The position numbers and the translations under genes are program-made. This document shows positions 28,636 through 37,480 of a DNA stretch of 64,000 nucleotides, one piece after another. A model generated the notes under the pieces. The model made no database searches. It saw only the letters and a program-made list of their open reading frames with translations, and was not told the DNA's origin. How positions within the stretch are numbered: position 1 is the first letter of the stretch; each line of letters starts with the position of its first letter. Source of the stretch: JAKFWF01 sp963732635 (GTDB lineage Bacteria > Pseudomonadota > Alphaproteobacteria > Rhizobiales > Hyphomicrobiaceae); NCBI GenBank assembly GCA_963732635.1, contig CAVTAL010000035.1, forward strand, positions 434,001 through 498,000, written 5' to 3'.

Positions 28636-29538
28636 ATGCGCTTCTACTACCCCGACACACCCGATCTGCCGTTGCCTGCTGGACACCGGTTCCCGGCCGG
28701 CAAGTATCGGATGTTGAAGGAAAAAATCGACAACGAACGCATTCTCGGCAATGCCCGGCTTCTGCCGTCGCCACCGGCCCTGATGCACGAGCTGCTGCGG
28801 GCGCATGACGTCGGTTACATCGACAGCGTGCTCGATGGAAGCTTGGCGCCGGATATCCAGCGCCGGATCGGGTTGCCTTGGAGCGAGACGCTGGTTTCGC
28901 GCTCGCTGGCGACCACCGGCGGCTCGCTGGCGGCGGCGAAGGCGGCGTTGGAATATGGGCTTTCAGGCCAGTTGGCGGGCGGCACGCATCATGCGCATCG
29001 CGACTTCGGTTCGGGCTATTGCGTGCTGAACGACCTCGCTGTCGCGGCGCTCGGCGTGCTGGCCGACGGGCTGGTCCACCGGGTCGCGATCATCGATCTC
29101 GACGTGCACCAGGGCGACGGCAATGCCGCGATCCTTGGCGACAATCCAGACGTGTTCGTGCTCAGCATGCACGGCGAGAAGAACTTCCCGTTTCGCAAGG
29201 TGCCGTCGACGCTCGACATTGGTTTGCCTGACGGCATCGAGGACGAGGCGTATTTGGAAGCATTGGGCGGGGCGCTCGAGCACGTTGCCACATTCAACCC
29301 CGATCTCGTGCTCTACTTGTCGGGTGCCGACCCGTTGAAGTCGGATACGCTTGGGCGACTAAGCCTGACGTTCGCCGGGCTGGCCGCGCGCGACCGCATG
29401 GTGCTGCAATTCTGCCGGCGTCGCGTAATCCCGGTGTCGATCGCGGCCGGCGGCGGCTATGCCGATCCAATCAGCGATAGCGTCGAGGCCTATGCCAACA
29501 CCTTCCGTGTCGCCCGCGAGATCTTCAGCGGCGCGTGA
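28636..29538 (+). CDS. histone deacetylase family protein (HDAC11-like)
   Basis: A 300-residue zinc-dependent deacetylase. The active-site His pair is in GGTHHAHRDFGSGYCV (H118, H119). Zinc ligands are in IDLDVHQGDGNA (D156, H158), and a further acidic ligand is in LSGADPLKSDTLGR. The compact length and the HHAHRDFGSGYC motif place it in the class IV-like group, with relatives that deacylate acetylpolyamines, small molecules or proteins. It is in one unit with the preceding SDR. Confidence 0.87.
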   Translation: MRFYYPDTPDLPLPAGHRFPAGKYRMLKEKIDNERILGNARLLPSPPALMHELLRAHDVGYIDSVLDGSLAPDIQRRIGLPWSETLVSRSLATTGGSLAAAKAALEYGLSGQLAGGTHHAHRDFGSGYCVLNDLAVAALGVLADGLVHRVAIIDLDVHQGDGNAAILGDNPDVFVLSMHGEKNFPFRKVPSTLDIGLPDGIEDEAYLEALGGALEHVATFNPDLVLYLSGADPLKSDTLGRLSLTFAGLAARDRMVLQFCRRRVIPVSIAAGGGYADPISDSVEAYANTFRVAREIFSGA

Positions 29539-29646
29539 AGTGATGTCGTCTGCGCTGCACAGCCTGCCGCAAAAATCCCTTGCAACGGCGCCAGTGCGCG
29601 GACAAGAGGAAGCGATAGCGACGCCGACCTTGACCCGTGAGACGCC

Positions 29647-30474
29647 ATGACCGCCACCCGCATCGACAATCGCTTTGCCGCCTTGAAGGCCGAGGGCCGG
29701 GCAGGGCTGGTTACATTCGTGATGGCGGGTGACCCGGATGCCGCGACCTTCGCCAAAATCCTGGCTGGCTTGCCGCCTGCTGGTGCCGACATAATTGAGG
29801 TCGGCATGCCGTTTTCCGACCCTATGGCCGACGGCCCGGCGATCCAGGCAGCCGGCCTGCGTGCGCTTAAGGCTGGTCAGAACATGCACAAGACGCTGGC
29901 GGCAATCAAAGCCTTCCGCGTCAACGACAACGATACCCCCATCGTGCTGATGGGTTATTTCAACCCGATCTACGTCTATCCGGTCGATGCTTTTCTTACC
30001 GATGCCGTGGCGGCCGGCGTCGACGGCTTGATCATCGTTGACGCACCTCCGGAGGTCGACGACGAGCTATGTCTGCCGGCAGTCGCCAAAGGCTTGAATT
30101 TCATCAGACTTGCGACGCCGACGACCGACGCGAAGCGATTGCCGGCGGTGCTGGCGAACACCAGCGGCTTCGTCTATTATGTGTCGATCACCGGCATCAC
30201 TGGTACGGCTGCACCGGATGCCGCCGAGGTGCATGCCCAAGTTGCGCGCATCAAGAAGTCGACGAAACTGCCGGTAGCGGTCGGTTTCGGTGTCAAGACG
30301 GCAGAGCAGGCACGCGCCATCGCCAAGGGTGCCGACGCGGTTGTCGTCGGTTCTGCGCTGGTAAGCGCGATTGCGGAATCGCTCGACAAGTCCGGCAAAG
30401 CCACTGGAAAGACGGCGTCAGCAGTCCTAGATGTTGTGGAGACGCTGGCAAAAGGGTTGCGGAAGGGCTCATAA
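29647..30474 (+). CDS. trpA: tryptophan synthase alpha subunit
   Basis: A 275-residue TIM barrel that cleaves indole-3-glycerol phosphate. The catalytic residues are E51 (IIEVGMPFSDP) and D62 (MADGPAIQ). The phosphate-binding segments are YYVSITGITG and VAVGFGVKTAEQA. Unusually for the order, trpF and trpB are not directly upstream; a deacetylase gene is. accD and folC follow, which is the normal downstream arrangement. Confidence 0.96.
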   Translation: MTATRIDNRFAALKAEGRAGLVTFVMAGDPDAATFAKILAGLPPAGADIIEVGMPFSDPMADGPAIQAAGLRALKAGQNMHKTLAAIKAFRVNDNDTPIVLMGYFNPIYVYPVDAFLTDAVAAGVDGLIIVDAPPEVDDELCLPAVAKGLNFIRLATPTTDAKRLPAVLANTSGFVYYVSITGITGTAAPDAAEVHAQVARIKKSTKLPVAVGFGVKTAEQARAIAKGADAVVVGSALVSAIAESLDKSGKATGKTASAVLDVVETLAKGLRKGS

Positions 30475-30578
30475 GAGGCACAACCGGGTAACCATGTTGC
30501 TGACCGGGGCCATTGGCTCCGCTACGTACTGCGGTATATTGCTGCGGTGCGTCAAAGGCGTTTAGGAGCACATTAGCC

Positions 30579-31652
30579 GTGAACTGGATCAACAGCGTCG
30601 TTCGCCCGAAAATTCGGGGCTTCCTGGGCGCCAAGCGCGAAGTGCCGGACGACATGTGGCGCACGGACCCCGAGTCCGGCCAGATGGTGTTCTACAAGGA
30701 CCTCGAGAACAATCAGTTCGTCTTCCCCGGCTCGAACTATCACGAGCGCATGACGGCGCCGCAACGGCTCGCGCATTTGTTCGACAATGGCGAATACACC
30801 AAGGTCGCGGTGCCGGCTGTGCCGATGGACCCGCTGAAGTTCCGCGACAGCGTCAAGTATCCCGATCGGCTGAAGGAAGCACGCACCAAGACCGAGCTTG
30901 ATGATTCGGTGCTGGTCGGCGAAGGCAAACTCGACGGCCAGTTGGTCGTTGCCGCCGCGCACGACATGCGCTTCGTCGGCGGCTCGCTGGGCATGGCGGC
31001 AGGGCAGGCGATCATCACCGGCATGATGCGCGCGGTCGAGAAGAAGACGCCGTTCATTCTGTTCGCTGCCTCGGGCGGCGCGCGTATGCAGGAAGGCATC
31101 CTTTCACTGATGCAGATGCCGCGGACGACCATCGCCGTGCAGCGCCTGCGTGAAGAGCGGCTGCCCTATCTCGTCGTGCTGACCAATCCGACCACCGGTG
31201 GCGTCACCGCGTCCTATGCGATGCTGGGCGACGTTCACATCGCCGAGCCGGGTGCGTTGATCTGCTTCGCCGGTCCTCGCGTGATCCAGCAGACCATCCG
31301 CGAGCAGTTGCCGGACGGCTTCCAGCGCGCCGAGTACCTGTTGGCGCATGGCATGATCGACATGGTCGTGCATCGCCACAAGATGAAGGCGACGCTGGCC
31401 CGACTGTGCAATCTGATGATGGCGAACCATGCTCTGGTCAAACAGCCGTCGAAGCAGAAGCCGGTGAATGGTCATCCCAATGCGGTCAATTACGTCAATG
31501 GCCATCCGATCGAAGCCGGCCGCAACGGTAGCGGCCAGCAAGTGGTCGAGGCCGAACCGGTGACGGGCGCCAAGCGGTTCGATCCAAGTCGCGCAGGCAC
31601 CAGTAAGCCGGGTGAGGTCACTGGCAAGCCCGCGACCAAGCCGCAGGGCTGA
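30579..31652 (+). CDS. accD: acetyl-CoA carboxylase carboxyltransferase beta subunit
   Basis: A 357-residue AccD starting with GTG (MNWINSVVRPKIRGFLG), with AGGAG ten bases upstream. The crotonase-fold carboxyltransferase has GGSLGMAAGQAI, SGGARMQEGILSLMQM and NPTTGGVTASYAMLGD. The N-terminal zinc ribbon present in most AccD proteins has lost all its cysteines (DMWRTDPESGQMVF then VFPGSNYHERM), an extreme version of the rhizobial form. A Gly/Pro/Ser-rich tail of about 70 residues follows the fold (HPNAVNYVNGHPIEAGRNG). With AccA it makes malonyl-CoA. Confidence 0.96.
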   Translation: MNWINSVVRPKIRGFLGAKREVPDDMWRTDPESGQMVFYKDLENNQFVFPGSNYHERMTAPQRLAHLFDNGEYTKVAVPAVPMDPLKFRDSVKYPDRLKEARTKTELDDSVLVGEGKLDGQLVVAAAHDMRFVGGSLGMAAGQAIITGMMRAVEKKTPFILFAASGGARMQEGILSLMQMPRTTIAVQRLREERLPYLVVLTNPTTGGVTASYAMLGDVHIAEPGALICFAGPRVIQQTIREQLPDGFQRAEYLLAHGMIDMVVHRHKMKATLARLCNLMMANHALVKQPSKQKPVNGHPNAVNYVNGHPIEAGRNGSGQQVVEAEPVTGAKRFDPSRAGTSKPGEVTGKPATKPQG

Positions 31653-31666
31653 CAGGAAATCGATCC

Positions 31667-33013
31667 ATGAGCGCGCCGCGCCCGCAAACTAGCGATGCGC
31701 TGCTGGCGCATCTGAAGACGCTGCATCCGCTGCTGATCGACCTGTCGCTCGATCGCATAGCGCAATTGCTGACGAAGCTCGGCGATCCGCAACTGAAGCT
31801 GCCGGCAGTCATCCACATCGCCGGTACCAACGGCAAGGGTTCGACCACTGCCTTCCTGCGCGCGATGCTTGAGGCCGCCGGCAAGCGCGTGCACACCTAC
31901 ACGTCGCCGCATCTCGTCCGCTTTCACGAGCGTATCGGTATTGCCGGGGCCGATGGCCGGTCGCTGCCGATCAGCGAGAGCTATCTGGTTGAGTTGTTGT
32001 CGCGGGTGGTACAGGCCAACGCTGGTGCTCGCATGACGTTCTTCGAAATGACGACGGCGGCGGCTTTCCTCGGGTTCGCCGAGACACCCGCAGATGCGGT
32101 GATCCTGGAAGTTGGTCTCGGTGGCAGAGGGGATGCGACCAACGTTATCGCCAATCCCCGGCTTTGCGTCATCACACCGGTGTCGATGGATCACGCCGAT
32201 AAGCTTGGCGATACAGTTGCGAAAATTGCGGTCGAGAAGGCGGGTATCCTCAAGCGCGGCGTGCCGTGCGTGGTGTCGCAGCAGGCCGACGACGGCATGG
32301 ATGCGATCCGCCACGTCGCCCGTCGCGTCGGCGCGCCGCTGATCGTATGGGGCGAGGACTTCGACGCCTTCGAACAGCGCGGCCGCATGGTTTTCCAGAC
32401 CGGCGATACGCTGCTTGACCTGCCGCGCCCGGCGCTACTCGGGCGGCATCAGATCATCAACGCCGGTACCGCTATTTCGGCGGCTCTGCAGATGCCGGAG
32501 CTGGGGCTTGACGCCAAGGCAATCGAGCGCGGGTTGTCGACTGTTGTTTGGCCGGGCCGCATGCAATTGCTCAGCGGTGGCCGGTTGACCGCAGGCATCT
32601 CCGCTGACGCCGAGGTCTGGCTCGACGGCGGGCACAATCCTGCCGGCGGGCAAGCGCTGGCGCAGACCATGGCCGACCTCGAGGAGCGCGCGCCGAAGCC
32701 ACTGACCATGATCGTCGGCATGATGGGTCAGAAGGATGCGGCCGGCTTCCTGTCGCCGTTCCAGGGCCAGGCCGTCCAACTACTAACGGTGCCAATTCCT
32801 GGCGCGCATGAAGCGCCGTTTTCGGCCGATGCCTTGGCCAAAGTTGCCTGTGAGTTGGGATTCAAGGCCGAGCCGGCGGCCGACGTAGGCAGTGCACTGC
32901 ATCGAGCCGATCGCGCTAGCAAGGGCCCGAAGCGCATCCTAGTTTGCGGTTCGCTGTATCTCGCCGGTCACGTGCTGGCGCTGGAGACGGGGCAGACGCA
33001 GCAGGGGAATTGA
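31667..33013 (+). CDS. folC: bifunctional folylpolyglutamate/dihydrofolate synthase
   Basis: A 448-residue Mur-ligase-type enzyme that adds glutamate to folates. The P-loop is HIAGTNGKGSTTAF (residues 50-62); SPHLVRFHERI and the Mg-binding stretch EVGLGGRGDATNV are present. The C-terminal domain has DGGHNPAGG. It starts 14 bases after accD, so it is co-transcribed and perhaps coupled. Confidence 0.96.
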   Translation: MSAPRPQTSDALLAHLKTLHPLLIDLSLDRIAQLLTKLGDPQLKLPAVIHIAGTNGKGSTTAFLRAMLEAAGKRVHTYTSPHLVRFHERIGIAGADGRSLPISESYLVELLSRVVQANAGARMTFFEMTTAAAFLGFAETPADAVILEVGLGGRGDATNVIANPRLCVITPVSMDHADKLGDTVAKIAVEKAGILKRGVPCVVSQQADDGMDAIRHVARRVGAPLIVWGEDFDAFEQRGRMVFQTGDTLLDLPRPALLGRHQIINAGTAISAALQMPELGLDAKAIERGLSTVVWPGRMQLLSGGRLTAGISADAEVWLDGGHNPAGGQALAQTMADLEERAPKPLTMIVGMMGQKDAAGFLSPFQGQAVQLLTVPIPGAHEAPFSADALAKVACELGFKAEPAADVGSALHRADRASKGPKRILVCGSLYLAGHVLALETGQTQQGN

Positions 33014-33123
33014 AGGGGCGCCGGCGCAGACCGACTTTTCCCCAACCGTCGAGCGTTGCCATTTTCGCTATTCGCCCGGCCGTGCGATACAGGGCGCGCA
33101 TCCGCAACCTTGGTTCGACTACC

Positions 33124-33565
33124 ATGACCTTGAACATCATCAAGCTTTGCGTCGGCGCCGAAAGCATCGCCGATCTTGAGCAATGGCAGAAGGGGCGCCT
33201 CGCCGAGCAGAAGCGGGTCGGTGAGGCGCCACGGCTGTTCCATGGCACCCGCATGGTGCCGAAGCGACAGGACGAGATCGCGGGTAAGGGTTCGCTGTAC
33301 TGGGTGATCAAGGGCATCATCCAGGTGCGGCAGCGGATCATTGGCTTCGAAAGCGGTGCCAAGGCGGACGGCACGCCGTGCTGTCTGTTCATGCTCGATT
33401 CAAAGTTGGTGCCGGTGCGTCCGGCGGTTCGCAAGGCGTTCCAGGGCTGGCGCTATCTGACCGCCGACGATGCGCCCGCCGACCTCAAGGGCGGGAGCCA
33501 AGAATGACATTGGCCAACTGCCGCCGAAGATGCGCAAGGATCTGGCCGAACTCGGCCTGTTGTAA
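33124..33565 (+). pseudogene. DUF1489 family protein with 3' frameshift
   Basis: The first frame (33124-33507) encodes MTLNIIKLCVGAESIADLEQ..., RLFHGTRMVPKRQDE, GSLYWVIKG, KLVPVRPAVRKAFQGWRYL, the DUF1489 pattern, then stops early. The other frame continues NDIGQLPPKMRKDLAELGLL up to 33565, the family's usual C terminus. Removing one G from the GGG at 33493-33495 restores a protein of about 146 residues, the normal length. Function is unknown. A sequencing error is the simplest cause. Confidence 0.78.
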
Positions 33566-33618
33566 GCGCTCCTTGCTGCGGCTAATGAGAGCGGCAAATC
33601 GCTCATCAGGAGTTTGCC

Positions 33619-34740
33619 GTGCAGCAGCGTGCGCCATCGCCCCGTCAAGCCAAGCTTTGTGTCGACCTACCCTCGACCGTGCCGTTCGTCGGGCCAGAAG
33701 CGCAGGAGCGTGCGCGAGCCGCCAAGTTCCGGGCCCGCATCGGCGCCAACGAGAGTGTGTTCGGTCCGTCGCCCAAGGCCATCGCCGCAATGGCGGCAGC
33801 GGCAGCAGAAACTTGGATGTACGGCGATCCCGAGAACCACGACCTCAAGGCGGCAATCGCGACGCACCACGGTGTTAAGCCGGAAAACGTCATGGTCGGA
33901 GAGGGCATCGACGGATTGTTCGGCTACGCCGTTCGCTTGTTCATCGATCCAGGTGAGGTAGTGGCGACCTCGCGCGGCGCCTACCCGACCTTCAACTTCC
34001 ATGTAAATGGCTATGGCGGGAGATTGGTGTTTGCCGACTATGCCAACGACCGCGAAAGCCCCGACGCACTATTGAAGCTCGCCCGCGCCGAAAATGCGCG
34101 GATGATCTATTTCGCCAACCCGGACAACCCGATGGCGTCGTGGTGGCCGGCCGCCGACGTGCAGTCATTCATCGATAAGCTGCCGACAGATGCGGTGTTG
34201 TGTCTCGATGAAGCCTACGGTGACTTCGCGCCTGAGGGCGTGTTGCCCAGGGTCGACGTCAGCAATCCGCAGGTGCTTCGCTTCCGCACGTTCTCCAAGG
34301 CCTACGGCATGGCCGGTGCGCGGGTCGGCTACATATTGGGTGAGGCAAGCGTCATCAAGAGCTTCGACAAGATCCGCAATCATTTTGGCATGTCGCGTGT
34401 GTCACAAGCCGGCGCGCTGGCCGCCATTGCCGATCAGTCCTACTTGCGCGAAGTCCTGACTAAGGTCGCGGCTGCGAAGTCGCGAATCGGCGAGATCGCT
34501 GCCGCCAATGGCCTTGAAGCCCTACCGTCGGCGACCAATTTCGTAGCCATTGATTGCAAGCGCGACGGCGCTTTCGCCAAGCGGGTGCTCGCCGCCTTGA
34601 TTGCCCGCGACGTATTCGTGCGCATGCCAGGGGTGGCGCCGCTCGACCGCTGCATACGGGTCAGCGCCGGTACGCCAGCTGATCTGGACGTGTTTGCCGA
34701 GACTTTGCCGGTGGCATTGGCTGAAGCACAAAACCACTAG
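33619..34740 (+). CDS. PLP-dependent aminotransferase, histidinol-phosphate aminotransferase-like
   Basis: A 373-residue fold-type I aminotransferase starting with GTG, AGGAG eight bases upstream. PLP residues are D197 (LDEAYGDF) and K227 (RTFSKAYGMAGARVGY). The substrate phosphate-type site and ESVFGPSPKAI resemble HisC, but the his operon is absent. Similar stand-alone HisC-like enzymes act on aromatic or other amino acids. Two EamA exporters follow about 140 bases later. Confidence 0.85.
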   Translation: MQQRAPSPRQAKLCVDLPSTVPFVGPEAQERARAAKFRARIGANESVFGPSPKAIAAMAAAAAETWMYGDPENHDLKAAIATHHGVKPENVMVGEGIDGLFGYAVRLFIDPGEVVATSRGAYPTFNFHVNGYGGRLVFADYANDRESPDALLKLARAENARMIYFANPDNPMASWWPAADVQSFIDKLPTDAVLCLDEAYGDFAPEGVLPRVDVSNPQVLRFRTFSKAYGMAGARVGYILGEASVIKSFDKIRNHFGMSRVSQAGALAAIADQSYLREVLTKVAAAKSRIGEIAAANGLEALPSATNFVAIDCKRDGAFAKRVLAALIARDVFVRMPGVAPLDRCIRVSAGTPADLDVFAETLPVALAEAQNH

Positions 34741-34877
34741 CAAAAACATAAGCTTGATGGTGTGCGGACGTGCCATGCACGCATTCTGCTTTAACCATTT
34801 TGGCTGCTGTGCCATGAGGGTTCGACGCGCGGTCGGCACGAACGAATCGCACCGTGATCGAGGGACGCTCGATAGGC

Positions 34878-35810
34878 ATGGCAACCACACTCGACAGCGC
34901 GCGTTCGGCTGAAATCGCGCGCGGCTCGAACATTCGAGGCATCATCGCCATGCTGGTCAGCATGGGGTGTTTTGTAACCAGCGACACGCTGATCAAGATC
35001 GTCGGCCGCGACATGCCGGTTGGCCAGATCATGTTCCTGCGCGGCCTGTTCGCTTTCCTGATCGTCGGCGTTCTGGCGCTCGCCACTGGCGCACTCTTCA
35101 AACTCAGGATGGCGCTGACTGGGACCGTCGCGTTGCGCACCTTCTTCGAGGTCGGTTCGACGATCTTCTTCTTTTCCGGCCTGATGCGATTGCCGTTCGC
35201 CGACGCGGCGGCGATCGGCCAGTTCACGCCGTTGGCCGTCACCGCCGGTGCCGCCATGTTTCTATCCGAACCGGTCGGGTGGCGGCGTTGGCTTGCGACC
35301 CTCGTCGGGCTGCTCGGCGTTTTGCTCATCATCAGGCCGGGCACCAGCGCATTTAATCCAGCGGCCATCCTGATCGTGATCTGTGTGTTCTTCGTCGCGG
35401 CGCGCGATCTGATCACCAAGCACATGGGCAGTGCCATTCCAGCGCTCCTGCTGATCCTGGTATCAGCCGGAGCGGTGAGCCTGGCCGGCCTATGTGCCAT
35501 TCCATTCGAAGCCTGGATTCGTCCGCCGTTGACATCGTACGGATGGCTGGCGCTGTCGGCGCTCGGTGTCACCGGCGGCTACTACGGTGCGATCGTTGCA
35601 ATGCGTGCCGGCGAGATCGCGGTTGTGGCGCCATTCCGCTACACAGCGATGCTGTTTGCACTGACGTGGGGGTACCTGATCTTTGGTGAAGTGCCGGACC
35701 ACATCACCTGGGCCGGGATCGCCATTGTCGTTATCGCCGGCGTGTATACCTTCCACCGCGAAAGTGTGCGCAAGCGCGAAGCCGCGCGCGCAGCGGGCAA
35801 GTCGAAATGA
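34878..35810 (+). CDS. EamA/DMT-family transporter, first of a pair
   Basis: A 310-residue membrane protein with ten predicted helices in two EamA halves (for example GIIAMLVSMGCFVTSDTLIK and VTGGYYGAIVAMRAGEIA). The start is the ATG giving MATTLDSARSAEIARG; a GTG eight codons earlier is possible. DMT-family proteins export amino acids or metabolites with protons. Its TGA overlaps the ATG of a second EamA gene, which overlaps an aldolase, so the three are one operon. Confidence 0.87.
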   Translation: MATTLDSARSAEIARGSNIRGIIAMLVSMGCFVTSDTLIKIVGRDMPVGQIMFLRGLFAFLIVGVLALATGALFKLRMALTGTVALRTFFEVGSTIFFFSGLMRLPFADAAAIGQFTPLAVTAGAAMFLSEPVGWRRWLATLVGLLGVLLIIRPGTSAFNPAAILIVICVFFVAARDLITKHMGSAIPALLLILVSAGAVSLAGLCAIPFEAWIRPPLTSYGWLALSALGVTGGYYGAIVAMRAGEIAVVAPFRYTAMLFALTWGYLIFGEVPDHITWAGIAIVVIAGVYTFHRESVRKREAARAAGKSK

Positions 35811-36715
35811 GACCGTTCAGTTTCTCCTCAAGTGCGACGCGCGGCATCGCGGCAATGATCACGGCGACCGCAGTTTTTTGCTGCGGTGATGCGATGATGA
35901 AGATCGCCGCGACCACGCTGCCTACCACCGAGACGATGTTCGTGCGCAGCTTAACGTCGGCAAGCCTGGTGCTCACATTCGCCTGGGCAACGGGCGCGTT
36001 TCGGGAGTTTCGCCGGATATTCTCGCCGCCGCTGGCTCTGCGCGCTTTTGGCGACGTGAGCGGCTCGTTGCTGTTCCAGGCTGCGCTCGGCCGCATGCAT
36101 TTTTCCGACATCATGGCGGTTTTGCAGATCTCGCCGTTGACGCTGACCGCAGCCTCGGCAATCTTCCTCAAGGAGCAGGTTGGGTGGCGGCGCTGGAGTG
36201 CGGTTGGCGTCGGCCTGCTTGGCGCGCTGCTGATTATCAAGCCGGGCACCAGTGGGTTTAACTGGTGGGCGCTGGTGGCGATGCTTTCAGTGTTCTGCGC
36301 CGCCTCGCGAGATATCTCGACCAGATTGACGGACCCTCTGTTGCCGACGCCATTGATCCTTGGCGTGTCATCGGTCGCGGTGACGCTGGCGAGCCTGGCC
36401 GGATCGCTGTTTGAAAACTGGCACATGCCCGACGGCCGCACACTGTTCATGCTGATCTGCGCCGGTGTGTTGTCGATGGTCGGTCAACTGTGCGTGGTGA
36501 TCGCCGTGCGTTCCGCCGCGATTTCCGTCGTCGCGCCGTTTCGCTATGCCGGCATCATCTGGGCCTTGATCCTCGATCTCGCGATCTGGGCTCACGTTCC
36601 GGATTTCTGGGCCATGATCGGCATCTGCGCCGTTTCGGGTGCCGGCATCTATACGTTCTATCGCGAGCGCGTACTGAAACGTAAGACCCGTGGACCCGAG
36701 GAGATTGCGCGATGA
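35807..36715 (+). CDS. EamA/DMT-family transporter, second of a pair
   Basis: A 302-residue ten-helix protein clearly related to its neighbour: FLKEQVGWRRWSAVGVGLLGALLIIKPGTSGFN here matches SEPVGWRRWLATLVGLLGVLLIIRPGTSAFN there (read in shorter pieces: GWRRW, VGLLG, LLII and PGTS are shared). The pair arose by tandem duplication. The start overlaps the previous stop (ATGA) and its own stop overlaps the HpcH/HpaI start. Exported substrates are unknown. Confidence 0.87.
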   Translation: MRPFSFSSSATRGIAAMITATAVFCCGDAMMKIAATTLPTTETMFVRSLTSASLVLTFAWATGAFREFRRIFSPPLALRAFGDVSGSLLFQAALGRMHFSDIMAVLQISPLTLTAASAIFLKEQVGWRRWSAVGVGLLGALLIIKPGTSGFNWWALVAMLSVFCAASRDISTRLTDPLLPTPLILGVSSVAVTLASLAGSLFENWHMPDGRTLFMLICAGVLSMVGQLCVVIAVRSAAISVVAPFRYAGIIWALILDLAIWAHVPDFWAMIGICAVSGAGIYTFYRERVLKRKTRGPEEIAR

Positions 36716-37470
36716 AGATCAACCGGATGAAGGAAAAGTTCGCGCGAGGCGAACCGGCCCTCGGCTGTTCGGTGATGTTTCCGTCACCGCAAATGGTCGA
36801 GATGTTGGGATACGCCGGTTTCGACTGGGTGTTGATCGACTGCGAGCACGGCTCGATCGGGCCGGGTGATGTGGAGCTCATGTGCATGGCGGCGGACGCG
36901 GTCGGCATTACCCCGATCGGCCGGCCGAGGTCGAATGCGTCGAGCGAAATCTCCGCGTTGATGGATCGCGGCGTGATGGGCGTGCAAGTGCCGCACGTCA
37001 ATACCGCCGAGGATGCGCGCCGCGCAGTATCCGCGGTCAAGTTCGGACCCGGCGCCGGGCGTGGCCTTGCCGCCGGCACGCGCCCTGATCGTTGGGGGCT
37101 CGGAGCCAAGATGGCGGACTTCGCCACTCAGGCGAACGCCCAGTCGTTGGTTTGCGTGCAGATCGAGCATGAGGCGGCACTGGCGAACGTTGATGAAATC
37201 CTAAAGGTCGAAGGCGTCGACGTTTTCTTCATCGGACCGTCGGACCTGTCGCAATCGATGGGCCATCCGGGCAACCCGAAGGCAGCGCCGGTTGCGGCGG
37301 CGATTACCACGACGTTGGCCAAGATCCGCGCTGCCGGCAAAACACCCGGCATGCCGGCTGCCACCGATACCCTGCCGGACGTGCTCCAGAGCGGGTGTCG
37401 CTATATCTACAACCACGTGCCGAAACTGCTCGGCGCCGGGGCGTCGGCGTTCCTGAAGGCGGGCAAGTAA
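36712..37470 (+). CDS. HpcH/HpaI family 2-oxo acid aldolase
   Basis: A 252-residue class II pyruvate aldolase of the HpaI type. The acid/base His is in IDCEHGSIG and the substrate-binding Arg in PIGRPRSN. Metal ligands are in QIEHEAALANVDEI (Glu) and FIGPSDLSQSMG (Asp). These enzymes split 4-hydroxy-2-oxo acids into pyruvate and an aldehyde. It overlaps the upstream transporter gene by four bases. Confidence 0.9.
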   Translation: MKINRMKEKFARGEPALGCSVMFPSPQMVEMLGYAGFDWVLIDCEHGSIGPGDVELMCMAADAVGITPIGRPRSNASSEISALMDRGVMGVQVPHVNTAEDARRAVSAVKFGPGAGRGLAAGTRPDRWGLGAKMADFATQANAQSLVCVQIEHEAALANVDEILKVEGVDVFFIGPSDLSQSMGHPGNPKAAPVAAAITTTLAKIRAAGKTPGMPAATDTLPDVLQSGCRYIYNHVPKLLGAGASAFLKAGK

Positions 37471-37480
37471 AGCTGCCTCA

